DNA from: Neptunomonas qingdaonensis
GTDB taxonomy: Bacteria; Pseudomonadota; Gammaproteobacteria; Pseudomonadales; Balneatricaceae
Assembly (NCBI RefSeq): GCF_900113275.1
Contig: NZ_FOOU01000005.1
Coordinates: 62,001 to 126,000 of the forward strand
DNA length: 64,000 bases
Reading direction: 5' to 3'
The translations under genes and the position numbers were made by a program. Positions 25,756 to 35,359 of this stretch are shown piece by piece; the stretch's first letter is position 1; every line of letters starts with the position of its first letter. The notes below the pieces were generated by a model. It saw only the letters and a list, made by a program, of their open reading frames with translations, had not been told where the DNA came from and ran no database searches.

Positions 25756-28700
25756 TGGGCGCTCAAAGACAAATTGAAATTCCTTCTGAATGGATCGAAG
25801 CCTTTGGTTTCGAAAACAGAAGTGCTCCTGAAGTATATTTCCCAAGCGATGCTGTAGCAGGATCATCTCATGCGGGGGCGATAAGGGATTCGTTTGAGAA
25901 AATTGGTTTGTCTGCACTGTTTTGTGTACAAGGCGTGCCAACTTTTGCTTACTTGGTTCAAGATCAGTATGACCAAGCTGAAGTAATGCAAATCCACGCA
26001 AAATTATGGAATCAAGGCCTAGCGAGCGCTTTACTTGTCATTACGGGCGATACGCTCAGGTTCTTTTCACTTGCTAAGTTGCCTGTTCGAACCTCTGATG
26101 AAGACTTTGAAGGTAGTTGTCTCATTGAAGCCCTTAAATTAAGCGAGAAAACATTAAGAATAAAGAGCCTTATTTCTGGGGCTGAGACGGGCAGGCTGTG
26201 GCAGGAACATAAGGAGTTTTTTAAGCTAAACGAACGAGTTGATTATTACCTGCTAAAAAATCTGATTCTATCTCATGATGAATTGGTAAAAGATTTGGAT
26301 ACGGATTCTGCACAAGCACTTCTTATGCAGACCATGTTCATTTCATATCTTGAAGATAGAGCCATCATTACTGAGAAATATTATCAGTCTATCTTTGATG
26401 GGAAATCTTCTTCTCTAACTGATGTTCTTTCATCTGGCAAAACATCCAATTTGGAGCGGTTGTTTAAAGTCCTAGCAAGGGACTTCAACGGAAATGTTTT
26501 TGTCTCGCCGAGTTCATTTGATTCAAAGAAAAACAAAGTTAAAGTAACGGAATGTCATCTCAACATACTGAGCCGCTTTAGATCAGGCAACGAAGATATG
26601 GAAAGTGGCCAAAGGAGTTTTTGGGGGTATAACTTTCAATATATACCTGTTGAGCTTATTAGCGCTGTTTATGATCGGTTTTTAGGTGAAAAGGAAAGTG
26701 AAAGAAGAGACTTGGGTGCTTATTATACTCCTATGTTTCTTGCCGACACGGTAATGGCTCAGCTCTGGGATAGTATTTCTGAATCCGTTAAAAAATCGGG
26801 ACGTTTTTTAGACCCTGCATGTGGGTCAGGCGTTTTTTTGGTCAGGTCTTTTCAGCTCCTATGTGAGCAGTGGAAGCAGTCTAGGGATGTACAAGCAGTA
26901 CAATGGTCTAATTTGTGCCTAATCCTAGAGCGGGTTCATGGGTGGGATATAAATGGAAGCGCGGTACGTGTTGCTATTTTTTCATTATACATTGCTCTTT
27001 TAGAGCAAGTTTCTCCGCCGGATATAAAAAAGCTGATCAATAAAGGAAAAATGCTTCCTGATCTATGGGGAAAAACCTTAATAGAACAAGATTTCTTTGC
27101 AGCCTCATCTGATTCCGCTCATCAATATGATGTGATAGTTGGAAATCCTCCTTGGGCGAGTAGAAGAAATCCAAATCGAAAATCTATCAAGTGGTGTAAA
27201 GACAATCAATGTCCAATGCCGGGTAATGAGGATGCATGGGCATTTACATGGAAGTCTCTCAATCATGTAAAGAAAGGAGGTTTGATTTCGTTTTTAGTGC
27301 CAGCAATGGGATTTCTTCATAACCCCAAGTCATTTAATGCCAGAGCGCTTTTTGTAGAGAAAGCAAAAATAGCTCGGATTATAAATTTCTCGGATTTGCG
27401 TTTTCAGTTGTTTGGAGGAGCTACAAGTCCGACAGCCTTGGTTATATTTGGAGAAAATACGTCGCCTTCAGACGTTTACAGCATCGAATATTGGACGCCA
27501 AAAGCAGATTTAAACTTACAGCTTAAGAGAAATATAACTATTTCGAGTCGTGATCGTGTGTCTATTTCCTCGAATGAAATTAAACAAGACTACTTTTCGC
27601 TAAAATCTCGATTATGGATGCGACCAGTAGACCAGAAGCTATATAAGTATTTGTCCTCTTTTGAAAGGTTAGGGGATTTTATAAAGCCATTTAAAAGCTC
27701 TAATCACGCAGCGAATGAAAAAGACGTCGGCTGGTTTATTGGTCAGGGGTTTCAGCCCTTTAATGATGGGCGCTCATCAACAATCCCTCATATAAGTGAT
27801 GAGGTAGTCAAATATCCATATTTGCCTGTTCAGTCACTGGAAATGCTGTATCAAAAATCGCCAACGCTAAAGCCATGGTCTTCAACACATGTAAGGCGGA
27901 AGGGATTTGAAGCTTCATATGGGCAGAAGAAGATTTTAATCTCAAGAGGGGTGGGGACTTCTCAGATGAGATTGAAGGCTGCGTATTGTGATAGCCCAAT
28001 GGTATTTCAGCACATACTGATGGCAGTAGTTTTTCCCGAGCGCGAAAGCAAAAAGGCCAAAGTTTTAACTGCTTATTTGAATAGTAAGCTTGCTCTATGG
28101 TTTGCTTTTCATGGGACCGCATCATTTGGTTCAGGTAGGCCAGAGGTTCAACAATCTGAGCTTCTAAAGTTGCCATTTCCTTCTTCGGAAGCGCTGGATG
28201 ACTCTGGAAAGGAAATTGAAAAAGAAATTGTTCAAATAATTGATGGATTTAAAGAAAAATCATCAAAAATGCTTTCTTCAGAGAATGAAGTTCAACATTG
28301 TTTGGAGAAAATTGATGCACTGATGTATCAATATTTTGGGCTCTCTGGCGAAGAAATTTCAATTGTAGAGGATACAGTAAACTACATTATTCCTGCCTCT
28401 CAACCCCATCAAAATACCGTTCCGTATATATGGGGAGCTACTAACAAAGATAATAGAGAAGAGTACGCCCGAAGTTTAGTTTCGGAATTAGAAAACTGGC
28501 TCGACCAGAGCGATGGTATAACTGCCTGCTTATTGGGAAAGAGTGAAGACTTTGGTCTTCTGGAGTTGGCAATAGCCAATTCTAATAACAATGAGAAGAT
28601 GGGATACCAAGAGAAGCAGCTTGATCTGAAAGAAGTCATAAAAAAACTCGCTAGTTCGGCAAATATAGAGTTGCCAGGAAACTTTACTCTTATTCCAGAT

Positions 28701-28838
28701 TTTAGATTATTCATAGAAAATAGACTCTACCTAGTGAAGCCGCTCAGTAGATTGCATTGGATGAGATCTTCGGCATTAGAAGATGCAGATGCAATTGTAA
28801 TGGACATCCAGTCATATCTGGTCGCAGAGAAGGATTAA
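25755..28838 (+). CDS. N6-adenine DNA methyltransferase of a restriction-modification-like system
   Basis: 1027 aa. The N-terminal ~160 residues look like the PD-(D/E)xK-derived, probably inactive domain common in Eco57I-type enzymes (IHAKLWNQGLASALLVITG). The class I methyltransferase core has GAYYTP at ~321-326 (motif X region), DPACGSG at 353-359 (AdoMet binding) and NPPW at 464-467 (catalytic, N6-adenine). A large target-recognition region follows (~640-830), then a C-terminal domain (~850-1027). It modifies a specific DNA sequence, unknown here. Size is like type IIG/IIL enzymes, but the nuclease seems to be supplied by the next gene. Codon and base use look more AT-rich than in the 30-38 kb genes, in keeping with transfer. 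Confidence 0.85.
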   Translation: MGAQRQIEIPSEWIEAFGFENRSAPEVYFPSDAVAGSSHAGAIRDSFEKIGLSALFCVQGVPTFAYLVQDQYDQAEVMQIHAKLWNQGLASALLVITGDTLRFFSLAKLPVRTSDEDFEGSCLIEALKLSEKTLRIKSLISGAETGRLWQEHKEFFKLNERVDYYLLKNLILSHDELVKDLDTDSAQALLMQTMFISYLEDRAIITEKYYQSIFDGKSSSLTDVLSSGKTSNLERLFKVLARDFNGNVFVSPSSFDSKKNKVKVTECHLNILSRFRSGNEDMESGQRSFWGYNFQYIPVELISAVYDRFLGEKESERRDLGAYYTPMFLADTVMAQLWDSISESVKKSGRFLDPACGSGVFLVRSFQLLCEQWKQSRDVQAVQWSNLCLILERVHGWDINGSAVRVAIFSLYIALLEQVSPPDIKKLINKGKMLPDLWGKTLIEQDFFAASSDSAHQYDVIVGNPPWASRRNPNRKSIKWCKDNQCPMPGNEDAWAFTWKSLNHVKKGGLISFLVPAMGFLHNPKSFNARALFVEKAKIARIINFSDLRFQLFGGATSPTALVIFGENTSPSDVYSIEYWTPKADLNLQLKRNITISSRDRVSISSNEIKQDYFSLKSRLWMRPVDQKLYKYLSSFERLGDFIKPFKSSNHAANEKDVGWFIGQGFQPFNDGRSSTIPHISDEVVKYPYLPVQSLEMLYQKSPTLKPWSSTHVRRKGFEASYGQKKILISRGVGTSQMRLKAAYCDSPMVFQHILMAVVFPERESKKAKVLTAYLNSKLALWFAFHGTASFGSGRPEVQQSELLKLPFPSSEALDDSGKEIEKEIVQIIDGFKEKSSKMLSSENEVQHCLEKIDALMYQYFGLSGEEISIVEDTVNYIIPASQPHQNTVPYIWGATNKDNREEYARSLVSELENWLDQSDGITACLLGKSEDFGLLELAIANSNNNEKMGYQEKQLDLKEVIKKLASSANIELPGNFTLIPDFRLFIENRLYLVKPLSRLHWMRSSALEDADAIVMDIQSYLVAEKD

Positions 28839-28841
28839 GTT

Positions 28842-29486
28842 TTGCAGATGTCGCAAGGGAATATGACTCAGTGGATAAAGCGGTTTCGAGGTGTAGAGCA
28901 AAGATTCACACAGAGAATTGCCGTTCATTGGCCAGAGTGTAGAAAGGCGCTAAGTTCAAGCTCTGAGGAAGATGATATTACTAACAATCTAGTGCATAGA
29001 CTATGCAAAGATCCGGTTGTTAGACGTATTGGCTGGCCCGAGGCGCAGTTTGTTCCTTTTGAGCCTATCGCAGATACAGAGGCTGTGGAGGGTAAAGGGT
29101 ATATAGATATAGCCGTTATTATAGACCAAGACAGGGATGTGTATTTGGCTTATGAGTGCAAAAGGCTGAACGTCATTCACAAAGGAAAAAGATCATCTTT
29201 GGCAACAGTTTATGTGACCGAAGGTTTGAATAGATATATTACTCAGCAATATTCTCGTTTTCTCCCAATGGCCTGTATGCTCGGATATGTCATGGATGGG
29301 CAGGAACTGTATGCAAAGAAAAAGGTAGAGGCGTCAATAGCAGCAAATTCCGATAAAGGGACTTTGAAATCTGGGCCGATTGATATAGATGATACTGTGC
29401 CTTGCAAACGATTTCAGACAACACATGTCAGAAAGGACGGGTCGGATTTTGATGTAAAGCACACGCTGCTATCCTTTGAATTGTAA
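28842..29486 (+). CDS. PD-(D/E)xK-type nuclease partner of the methyltransferase
   Basis: 214 aa from TTG 28842; ATG 28848 is an alternative, and AGAAGGA at ~28828 serves either. GYIDIAVII with Asp89 and AYECKRLN with Glu105 and Lys107 form a D...ExK catalytic motif; EEDDITNNL near residue 43 could supply the upstream acidic residue. Short for a classical restriction endonuclease but plausible as a cutting subunit that relies on the methyltransferase's recognition domain. It begins 3 nt after the methyltransferase stop. The cleavage role is inferred from the motif and the gene pair. Confidence 0.65.
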   Translation: MQMSQGNMTQWIKRFRGVEQRFTQRIAVHWPECRKALSSSSEEDDITNNLVHRLCKDPVVRRIGWPEAQFVPFEPIADTEAVEGKGYIDIAVIIDQDRDVYLAYECKRLNVIHKGKRSSLATVYVTEGLNRYITQQYSRFLPMACMLGYVMDGQELYAKKKVEASIAANSDKGTLKSGPIDIDDTVPCKRFQTTHVRKDGSDFDVKHTLLSFEL

Positions 29487-30005
29487 TCAAATGCTTGATG
29501 CTCATTCTTTAACAGTTCTAAATTAAATGTCCGCTTTTGGAGCTGTTGGTTAGCTGATTCGATGCCACATTAGCAATATCTGAAATTCCGCTTTTGGCAC
29601 TAACCTGCCGTGCTACATTTAAAAACGAAGACTTTTTCAATCCCAAAGGCCCATAGAACCTAGAATCTTTGAATTCAGGCAAAACGAATTGTCTTCGTTT
29701 TAATTCCGATAGTCTTCGTTATAATTCCTTAAATACATTCGGCAACGGCATCACCGAAATCTTTTCCTGGCCCATGCCCGTCGTAAGTTCTTCGATCAGC
29801 ACCAGGCCGCTGACGTAATAAACAGCTCATTCAGACGCCTGAGAATAATCGAGAGACACTCTTCTTTTTAATCCTTGGCCTTGTCGGAGCCAATATCATT
29901 ACTGGGGTCTAAACCATAAGCCGTTAAATATATAAACCGTATAAAAAAATCACTCAACATATCCAAAGCTGCACAATGCAAAACCTACCCCCCTTTCACC
30001 GTAAA
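29487..30005. other. Non-coding stretch with short repeats, possible element end
   Basis: No supported ORF. It holds two CCGCTTTTGG copies (29530, 29588) and three copies of GTCTTCGTT: inverted at 29624-29632 and direct at 29691 and 29712, the latter 21 bp apart within TAATTCC-containing units. This could be the far end of the Tn7-like element, or remnants of another one. Confidence 0.45.
29691..29732 (+). repeat. Two 21-bp direct repeats GTCTTCGTTWTAATTCC
   Basis: GTCTTCGTTTTAATTCC and GTCTTCGTTATAATTCC start exactly 21 bp apart, a spacing close to the ~22-bp transposase-binding sites at Tn7-like ends. An inverted GTCTTCGTT copy lies ~60 bp to the left. Confidence 0.5.
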
Positions 30006-30914
30006 TCAGCCAGCAAACTCAGGCATACCCCGCGCCACTTTCTTAACCGTCTCAGCAAATGAGAGCACTGATGGATGATGTTGTTTGCCGTTTGGAAATG
30101 CCAAGTCATAGCCATAACTAACAATAGGTTCAAAGGGGCGGGTAATCACACCTGATCCCGCCCATATACGTGCCGAAAAAGGCTCTATCACGGCAACAGC
30201 CATACCCGCCGCAATCAGAGAGTACCCGGTATGCGCCGCATCAATTTCAAAGGTCTTTTTAACCTGAGCACTCACACCTTTAAGGCTATCATTCAGTTTA
30301 TTCCAATAATTGGGATGCTTATCCGAGATCACAGACAAGATGGTTTCGCCAATTAAATCTTCCGGCCTGATCACTGATTTTGCTGCTAAGGGATGATCAT
30401 GGCGCGCCGCAAAAACATAGCGTGCATCACCAATAGGCTCACTGTTAACTCCTATTAAACCCGGCAGTTGTAGGCCAATGGCGATATCAACCGCATTCGA
30501 TTGTAACTTAGTCACTAACGGGCCGATATTGTCCGTGTAAATAATCACACTCTCTTCAGGGTGATACTTTTTGTGCTCCATCATGGCCAAAGGTAATAAG
30601 GACGCCGCTAACGATGGCGTACATGAAATTTTTAATTGCAGCGGTTGCTTGGTGCGAATCTGTTCGGCTAGCGCTGTCAGTCTATCAAGCCCCAAAAAGC
30701 TTTCATCTACCGCACTGAAGAACTCAGTGGCTTCCTGCGTAGGATTCAGCCTACCGTTGCGCCGATCAAACAGCGCAAAGCCTAAGGCATATTCCAGATC
30801 ACTAATTAGCCGGCTAATCGCAGGCTGTGACACATTCATTTCAAATGCCGCTGCCGATGTTGTGCCGCACAACATGACATAACGAAACGCTTCAATCTGT
30901 CTAAATCTCATCAT
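30006..30914 (-). CDS. LysR-family transcriptional regulator
   Basis: 302 aa. N-terminal winged HTH (FRQIEAFRYVMLCGTTSAAA, then VSQPAISRLISDLE) and a LysR-type periplasmic-binding-like effector domain (~90-300). The HTH style resembles the OccR/NocR opine-catabolism branch. It is transcribed away from the peptide/opine ABC transporter operon and most likely controls it and itself. A 15-bp dyad with T-N11-A sits in the intergenic region. Confidence 0.85.
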   Translation of the reverse strand: MMRFRQIEAFRYVMLCGTTSAAAFEMNVSQPAISRLISDLEYALGFALFDRRNGRLNPTQEATEFFSAVDESFLGLDRLTALAEQIRTKQPLQLKISCTPSLAASLLPLAMMEHKKYHPEESVIIYTDNIGPLVTKLQSNAVDIAIGLQLPGLIGVNSEPIGDARYVFAARHDHPLAAKSVIRPEDLIGETILSVISDKHPNYWNKLNDSLKGVSAQVKKTFEIDAAHTGYSLIAAGMAVAVIEPFSARIWAGSGVITRPFEPIVSYGYDLAFPNGKQHHPSVLSFAETVKKVARGMPEFAG

Positions 30915-30920
30915 AATTCA

Positions 30921-30935
30921 ATAACATTAGGTTAT
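30921..30935. promoter_or_regulatory. Candidate LysR-type operator
   Basis: ATAACATTAGGTTAT is a dyad (ATAAC/GTTAT) carrying the T-N11-A signature of LysR-family sites. It lies 7-21 bp upstream of the regulator's start codon, in the divergent gap to the transporter operon. Confidence 0.5.
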
Positions 30936-31021
30936 AGTTAATTCGACAATATGAATGGATATTAACTTTTTAACTGGATAAAGTGAAATGGAAGATCAAT
31001 TTTTCAAACTAGGACGGATGC

Positions 31022-32881
31022 ATGACTTCATTGTTGACCCCCATTCTCGACGTTCGAAATCTAACGCTGGCTTTTGGTAAAATGCCGGTTGTTAATGACC
31101 TCTCATTCACTGTCAATCAGGGGGAAACATTAGCGATTGTTGGTGAGTCTGGTTCTGGTAAGTCGATGACCTCCCTAGCCATTATGGGTCTCTTGCCTCA
31201 CATCGGTGGCCGGGTAGACAGCGGCTCGATTGAGTTTAAGGATGAGGGTAAAATACATGAGCTAACCAGCTTATCCGATGATGACTTTCGACGCATTCGC
31301 GGTAATGACATCGCGATGATCTTTCAAGAACCCATGACCTCCCTCAACCCCGTCTTTTCCATTGGCAGCCAGATTACCGAAGCGCTTGAACTGCATCGCG
31401 GTCTAAAAGGTGCTGAGGCTGAAAATGAAGCCGCCCGTTTACTCGACTTAGTACGCCTCCCCAATGCAAAAGCACAACTCAAACGCTATCCGCACCAACT
31501 CTCCGGCGGAATGCGCCAACGGGTGATGATTGCCATGGCGGCTTCCTGTAATCCAAAACTACTGATTGCCGATGAGCCAACCACCGCATTGGATGTGACG
31601 ATTCAGGCTCAGGTGTTGCAGATCATCAGGGACATGCAGTCTGAACTCAATACCGCCGTTATTTTTATCAGCCATGACATGGGTGTTGTGGCGGAGATGG
31701 CCGACGATATTATCGTGATGAAGCGTGGCGATATGATTGAGAGCAATAGCGCACAAGAAATCATACTCAGACCCGGTACCGACTACACGCGCCAGCTAAT
31801 GGCTGCGGTACCCAAAATTGGTGCAATGACCGGTAAATCCGCACCGGAAAAGTTTGACCTGATTGGCCAGTCGGAACAGGCAGGTTCGAGCGGAAAGCCC
31901 GAAACCGCTCAGCAAGCTGAACCGACAAGCAAGCCAGACAACAAGCCTTTTGATAACGATGATTCCCCTCTGGTCTCCCTTAAGAAAGTCACCACGCACT
32001 ACCCTATTCGCTCTGGTTTTTGGGGAAAGGTACGCCACCGTGTGCATGCCGCTGAAAGTATTTCCTTCGATATCTATGCGGGCGAAACAGTGGCGCTGGT
32101 TGGTGAGTCTGGCAGCGGCAAATCCACAGTCGGGAAAACACTGCAACAATTAGTCACGCCCGCAGGCGGGGAAATTCTGTTTCGCGGACAAGAGATGTTA
32201 TCTGCACCGCCAGAGGTTCGTGATCGTTTTAAACGTGAAATTCAATACGTTTTCCAAGACCCTTACGGCTCACTCAATCCACGTAAAACCATTAAAGCCA
32301 GTTTGTTAGAACCCATGTATCACCACGGTCTGGTATCTGACCCGGCACGTCAGGTGGCCGAGCTGTTGGAGTCCGTCCAACTACCGGCGGAATTTGCGTC
32401 TCGCTATCCCCACGAGTTTTCAGGTGGTCAGCGTCAGCGCATTTGTATCGCCCGTGCATTGGCCTGCAAGCCACAACTGATTATTGCCGACGAAGCGGTA
32501 TCCGCCTTAGATGTATCGGTGCAAGCCCAGGTCGTAAACCTGTTAATGGACCTACAGAAAGAACGCGGCCTGTCTTATCTGTTTATTAGTCACGATATGG
32601 CAGTAGTCGAACGTATCAGCCATCGTGTTGCAGTGATGTATTTAGGTCAGATCGTTGAAATGGGCACACGCCAGCAAATATTTGAAAATCCACAACACCC
32701 TTATACACAGCGCCTGTTATCAGCAGTCCCTATGATGGACCCACTACGTAAACCACAACGCCCAATACTGGATGTTGAAATCCCCAGCCCGATTCGGGCC
32801 ATCGAGAACCCACCTCTCATACACACCTATCGAGAGATCAACATTGGCCACATCGTTGCTGAAAACCTTGTGCTGTTTTAA
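31022..32881 (+). CDS. Fused double ATPase of a peptide/opine-type ABC transporter
   Basis: 619 aa with two complete ABC domains (DppD plus DppF in one chain, as in GsiA). Domain 1 at ~8-260 has Walker A GESGSGKS, signature LSGGMRQR and Walker [14 protein letters not shown] ~60-residue polar linker follows (~270-325). Domain 2 at ~325-580 has Walker [10 protein letters not shown], signature FSGGQRQR and Walker [13 protein letters not shown]. The C-terminal oligopeptide/dipeptide extension (~580-619) is present. It powers uptake with the binding protein and two permeases that follow. AGGACGG serves as ribosome binding site. First gene of the operon, divergent from the LysR regulator. Confidence 0.9.
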   Translation: MTSLLTPILDVRNLTLAFGKMPVVNDLSFTVNQGETLAIVGESGSGKSMTSLAIMGLLPHIGGRVDSGSIEFKDEGKIHELTSLSDDDFRRIRGNDIAMIFQEPMTSLNPVFSIGSQITEALELHRGLKGAEAENEAARLLDLVRLPNAKAQLKRYPHQLSGGMRQRVMIAMAASCNPKLLIADEPTTALDVTIQAQVLQIIRDMQSELNTAVIFISHDMGVVAEMADDIIVMKRGDMIESNSAQEIILRPGTDYTRQLMAAVPKIGAMTGKSAPEKFDLIGQSEQAGSSGKPETAQQAEPTSKPDNKPFDNDDSPLVSLKKVTTHYPIRSGFWGKVRHRVHAAESISFDIYAGETVALVGESGSGKSTVGKTLQQLVTPAGGEILFRGQEMLSAPPEVRDRFKREIQYVFQDPYGSLNPRKTIKASLLEPMYHHGLVSDPARQVAELLESVQLPAEFASRYPHEFSGGQRQRICIARALACKPQLIIADEAVSALDVSVQAQVVNLLMDLQKERGLSYLFISHDMAVVERISHRVAVMYLGQIVEMGTRQQIFENPQHPYTQRLLSAVPMMDPLRKPQRPILDVEIPSPIRAIENPPLIHTYREINIGHIVAENLVLF

Positions 32882-32898
32882 CCACCCAGGAGAAACTC

Positions 32899-34419
32899 AT
32901 GCTAAAACACCATTCACTCAAAAAACTTGCGCTTGCCACACTATTAGTGGTCAGTTCATCGTCAGTTTGGGCAGACACGTCATTGACGGTTGCTCAACGT
33001 CAGGATCCCAATAGTTGGGACCCGATTGATACCTTTTTAGTGGCTTGGTCATCAGCCGGCGGTAGTCTGTTCGATGGTCTGGTACTCAGAGATGAAAACC
33101 TCAAGCTTCAGCCTGGGCTGGCAACAAGCTGGGAAATCTTAGAAGACGGCTTGCGCATGCGCTTTAAACTGAGCGAAGGCGTTAAATTCCATAATGGTGA
33201 AGATTTCAATGCAGATGCCGTCAAGTTTACCTTTGACCGCTTACTGGGTGAGGAAGGCGCTAAGGGGCCGCAACGCTCTAATTATCTGAGCATTAAGTCA
33301 ATTGAAGTGGTTGATGATCACACCGTCGATTTTGTGATGAATGCTCCTGACCCTGTCATGCTAACTAAGCTGGCTGGCTATGGCGCAATGATCGTTCCAC
33401 CTAAGTACATTACGGAAAAAGGCGACGCTCATTTCAATATGAATCCGGTTGGTACCGGACCATTTAAATTCAAGTCATACACTCAGGGCGACAAGCTGGA
33501 GTTGGTGATCAATCCGGACTATTTTGGTGGAAAGCCAAAGCTCGATAATCTGACTTATCGCTTTATCCGTGAAGATGCTACGCGTTTAGCAGAATTACAG
33601 GCGGGTCGTGTCGATGTCGTGCATGATATTGCCTTTAGTGCCATTCCGACCGTAAAAGAAAACGATAGCATCGAGATTGTTTCAGTCGCTGGCCCTAGCA
33701 TTATGAGCTACCAGTTCAACACCAAAGCGGGCATTACCAAAGACCTGAAAGTGCGTCAGGCGATTAATATGGCAGTCGATAAAAAGGTACTGATTGATGC
33801 GTTTCTTGGTGGATACGGTACCCCGATTGATAGCCTGCAAGGCAAATTATCCTTCGGTTATGACCCTGACTTAAAAGGCTACCCATTTGATCCTGAAAAA
33901 GCCAAGCAATTGCTTAAAGAAGCCGGCGTAAAACCTGGTACAGAAATCACTATTGATTACCGTGCAAACAATGCAGCAGTCGGGGAAATCTCGCAAGCAA
34001 TGACCTCCTTCCTGCAAAATGTTGGTTTAAATGCCAAGTTGAAGCCAATTGAAAGCAGCGTTTTCCTTAATGACATCGTGCCAAAGGGTAAAACGGATGA
34101 GCTGTTCCAGTTCACATGGGGCGGTTGGACATTTGACTTTGATAATACGGCATACCTGATTTACCACGATGGCGAGCGCTGGAATCCATATGGCACATCT
34201 GAGGAAATGAATAAGTTGCTAGAAGCGCAACGCAGCATTGTTGATCAGGATGAGCGCCTGAAGATCTTGCGTCAAGTCGGCCAATTAGCACATGACAATG
34301 CCTACCACCTGCCGCTTTACAATGAAGATACGATTTATGCTGTTTCGAAGAAAGTAAAAGGCTTCGTGCCTGCACCTGATCGTCGTATGCGTTATCTGAC
34401 CACCACAGTTGAGGAGTAA
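32899..34419 (+). CDS. Periplasmic substrate-binding protein of the ABC transporter
   Basis: 506 aa. Signal peptide at residues 1-~26 (KKLALATLLVVSSSSVWA, cut before DTSL), no lipobox Cys. The mature protein is a cluster C (SBP_bac_5) binding protein: SWEILEDGLRMRFKLSEGVKFHNGEDFNA near the N-terminus and NMAVDKKVLIDAFLGGYG in the middle are standard motifs of DppA/OppA/GsiB-type proteins. It captures peptides or related amino-acid conjugates in the periplasm. AGGAG ribosome binding site; 17 nt after the ATPase gene. Confidence 0.9.
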   Translation: MLKHHSLKKLALATLLVVSSSSVWADTSLTVAQRQDPNSWDPIDTFLVAWSSAGGSLFDGLVLRDENLKLQPGLATSWEILEDGLRMRFKLSEGVKFHNGEDFNADAVKFTFDRLLGEEGAKGPQRSNYLSIKSIEVVDDHTVDFVMNAPDPVMLTKLAGYGAMIVPPKYITEKGDAHFNMNPVGTGPFKFKSYTQGDKLELVINPDYFGGKPKLDNLTYRFIREDATRLAELQAGRVDVVHDIAFSAIPTVKENDSIEIVSVAGPSIMSYQFNTKAGITKDLKVRQAINMAVDKKVLIDAFLGGYGTPIDSLQGKLSFGYDPDLKGYPFDPEKAKQLLKEAGVKPGTEITIDYRANNAAVGEISQAMTSFLQNVGLNAKLKPIESSVFLNDIVPKGKTDELFQFTWGGWTFDFDNTAYLIYHDGERWNPYGTSEEMNKLLEAQRSIVDQDERLKILRQVGQLAHDNAYHLPLYNEDTIYAVSKKVKGFVPAPDRRMRYLTTTVEE

Positions 34420-34428
34420 TCGATAATC

Positions 34429-35355
34429 ATGCCGATTGTATCTTATTTTATTAAGCGATTTTTACAGGCGGCGTTTGTTGTGGTTGTCGTGTCATTGTTG
34501 GTGGCGTTTGCCATCCGCATGACCGGCGACCCGGCCATGATGATGTTGGGAGAAAGCGCCAACATTACTGAAGCTGACCTTCACAATATCCGCGAGCAGA
34601 TGGGGCTGAACCGTCCTTTTCTGGTGCAGTATTGGGGCTTCATGAGCGGCTTGTTCAGTGGTGATCTTGGCGACAGCTTCTTCCGAGGTGCGATTGCTCC
34701 GCTGATTTGGCAGGCCATGAAAGCAACCATGCTACTGGCAATCATCTCACTGGGTGTCTCCATGTTGATCTCGCTGCCACTGGGGATTTATGCGGCTCGC
34801 CATAAAAACTCATGGGGTGATCAGTGCATCCGGATTCTCTCGCTGACCGGCTTGTCCTTCCCAAACTTCTGGTTAGGCATCATGTTGATGCTGCTGTTTT
34901 CCGTCACTTTGAAGTGGTTGCCGGTATCAGGATTTTCCGGTGCATCATCGCTGATTTTACCCGCGCTCACCATTGGCATAATCTTAACCGCCAGTAACTT
35001 GCGCATAATCCGCAGCGCCATGTTGGAAGTATTGAACTCGCAATATGTGATGGTGGCACGCGCCAAAGGTTTGAGTGAGCATCGGGTAATTTACCGTCAT
35101 GCACTACGTAATAGCGCCATCACCATTATCACTTATCTGGGCTTGCAGTTTGGGGCGTTGATGGGCGGATTGGTCGTGGTTGAACTGGTGTTTAACTGGC
35201 CCGGCATGGGCACCTTAGCCATCGAATCCATTGCGCAACGCGACTACCCCATTTTACAAACAGTGGTTACCGTTCTGGCGATGCTGATTGTATTTGTTAA
35301 CCTGTTGGTGGATGTAGCATACGTCATGCTCGATCCCCGTATTCGTTTGGAGTAA
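34429..35355 (+). CDS. ABC transporter permease (DppB type)
   Basis: 308 aa with six predicted membrane helices. N-terminal YFIKRFLQAAFVVVVVSLLV, then RMTGDPAMMML, and the EAA loop region VARAKGLSEHRVIYRHALRNS (~208-228) that docks onto the ATPase. Standard DppB/OppB/GsiC architecture. It forms the membrane pore with the DppC-type protein. A GAGGAG ribosome binding site precedes the ATG, 9 nt after the binding-protein gene. Confidence 0.92.
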   Translation: MPIVSYFIKRFLQAAFVVVVVSLLVAFAIRMTGDPAMMMLGESANITEADLHNIREQMGLNRPFLVQYWGFMSGLFSGDLGDSFFRGAIAPLIWQAMKATMLLAIISLGVSMLISLPLGIYAARHKNSWGDQCIRILSLTGLSFPNFWLGIMLMLLFSVTLKWLPVSGFSGASSLILPALTIGIILTASNLRIIRSAMLEVLNSQYVMVARAKGLSEHRVIYRHALRNSAITIITYLGLQFGALMGGLVVVELVFNWPGMGTLAIESIAQRDYPILQTVVTVLAMLIVFVNLLVDVAYVMLDPRIRLE

Positions 35356-35359
35356 GACT

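Noticed and set aside
28757-28942. Plus-strand ORF at the methyltransferase-nuclease junction
   Set aside because: Shadow of the two real genes in another frame.
30988-31080. 30-codon ORF overlapping the start of the ABC ATPase gene
   Set aside because: It begins at an ATG without a good ribosome binding site and overlaps the real gene in another frame; likely chance.
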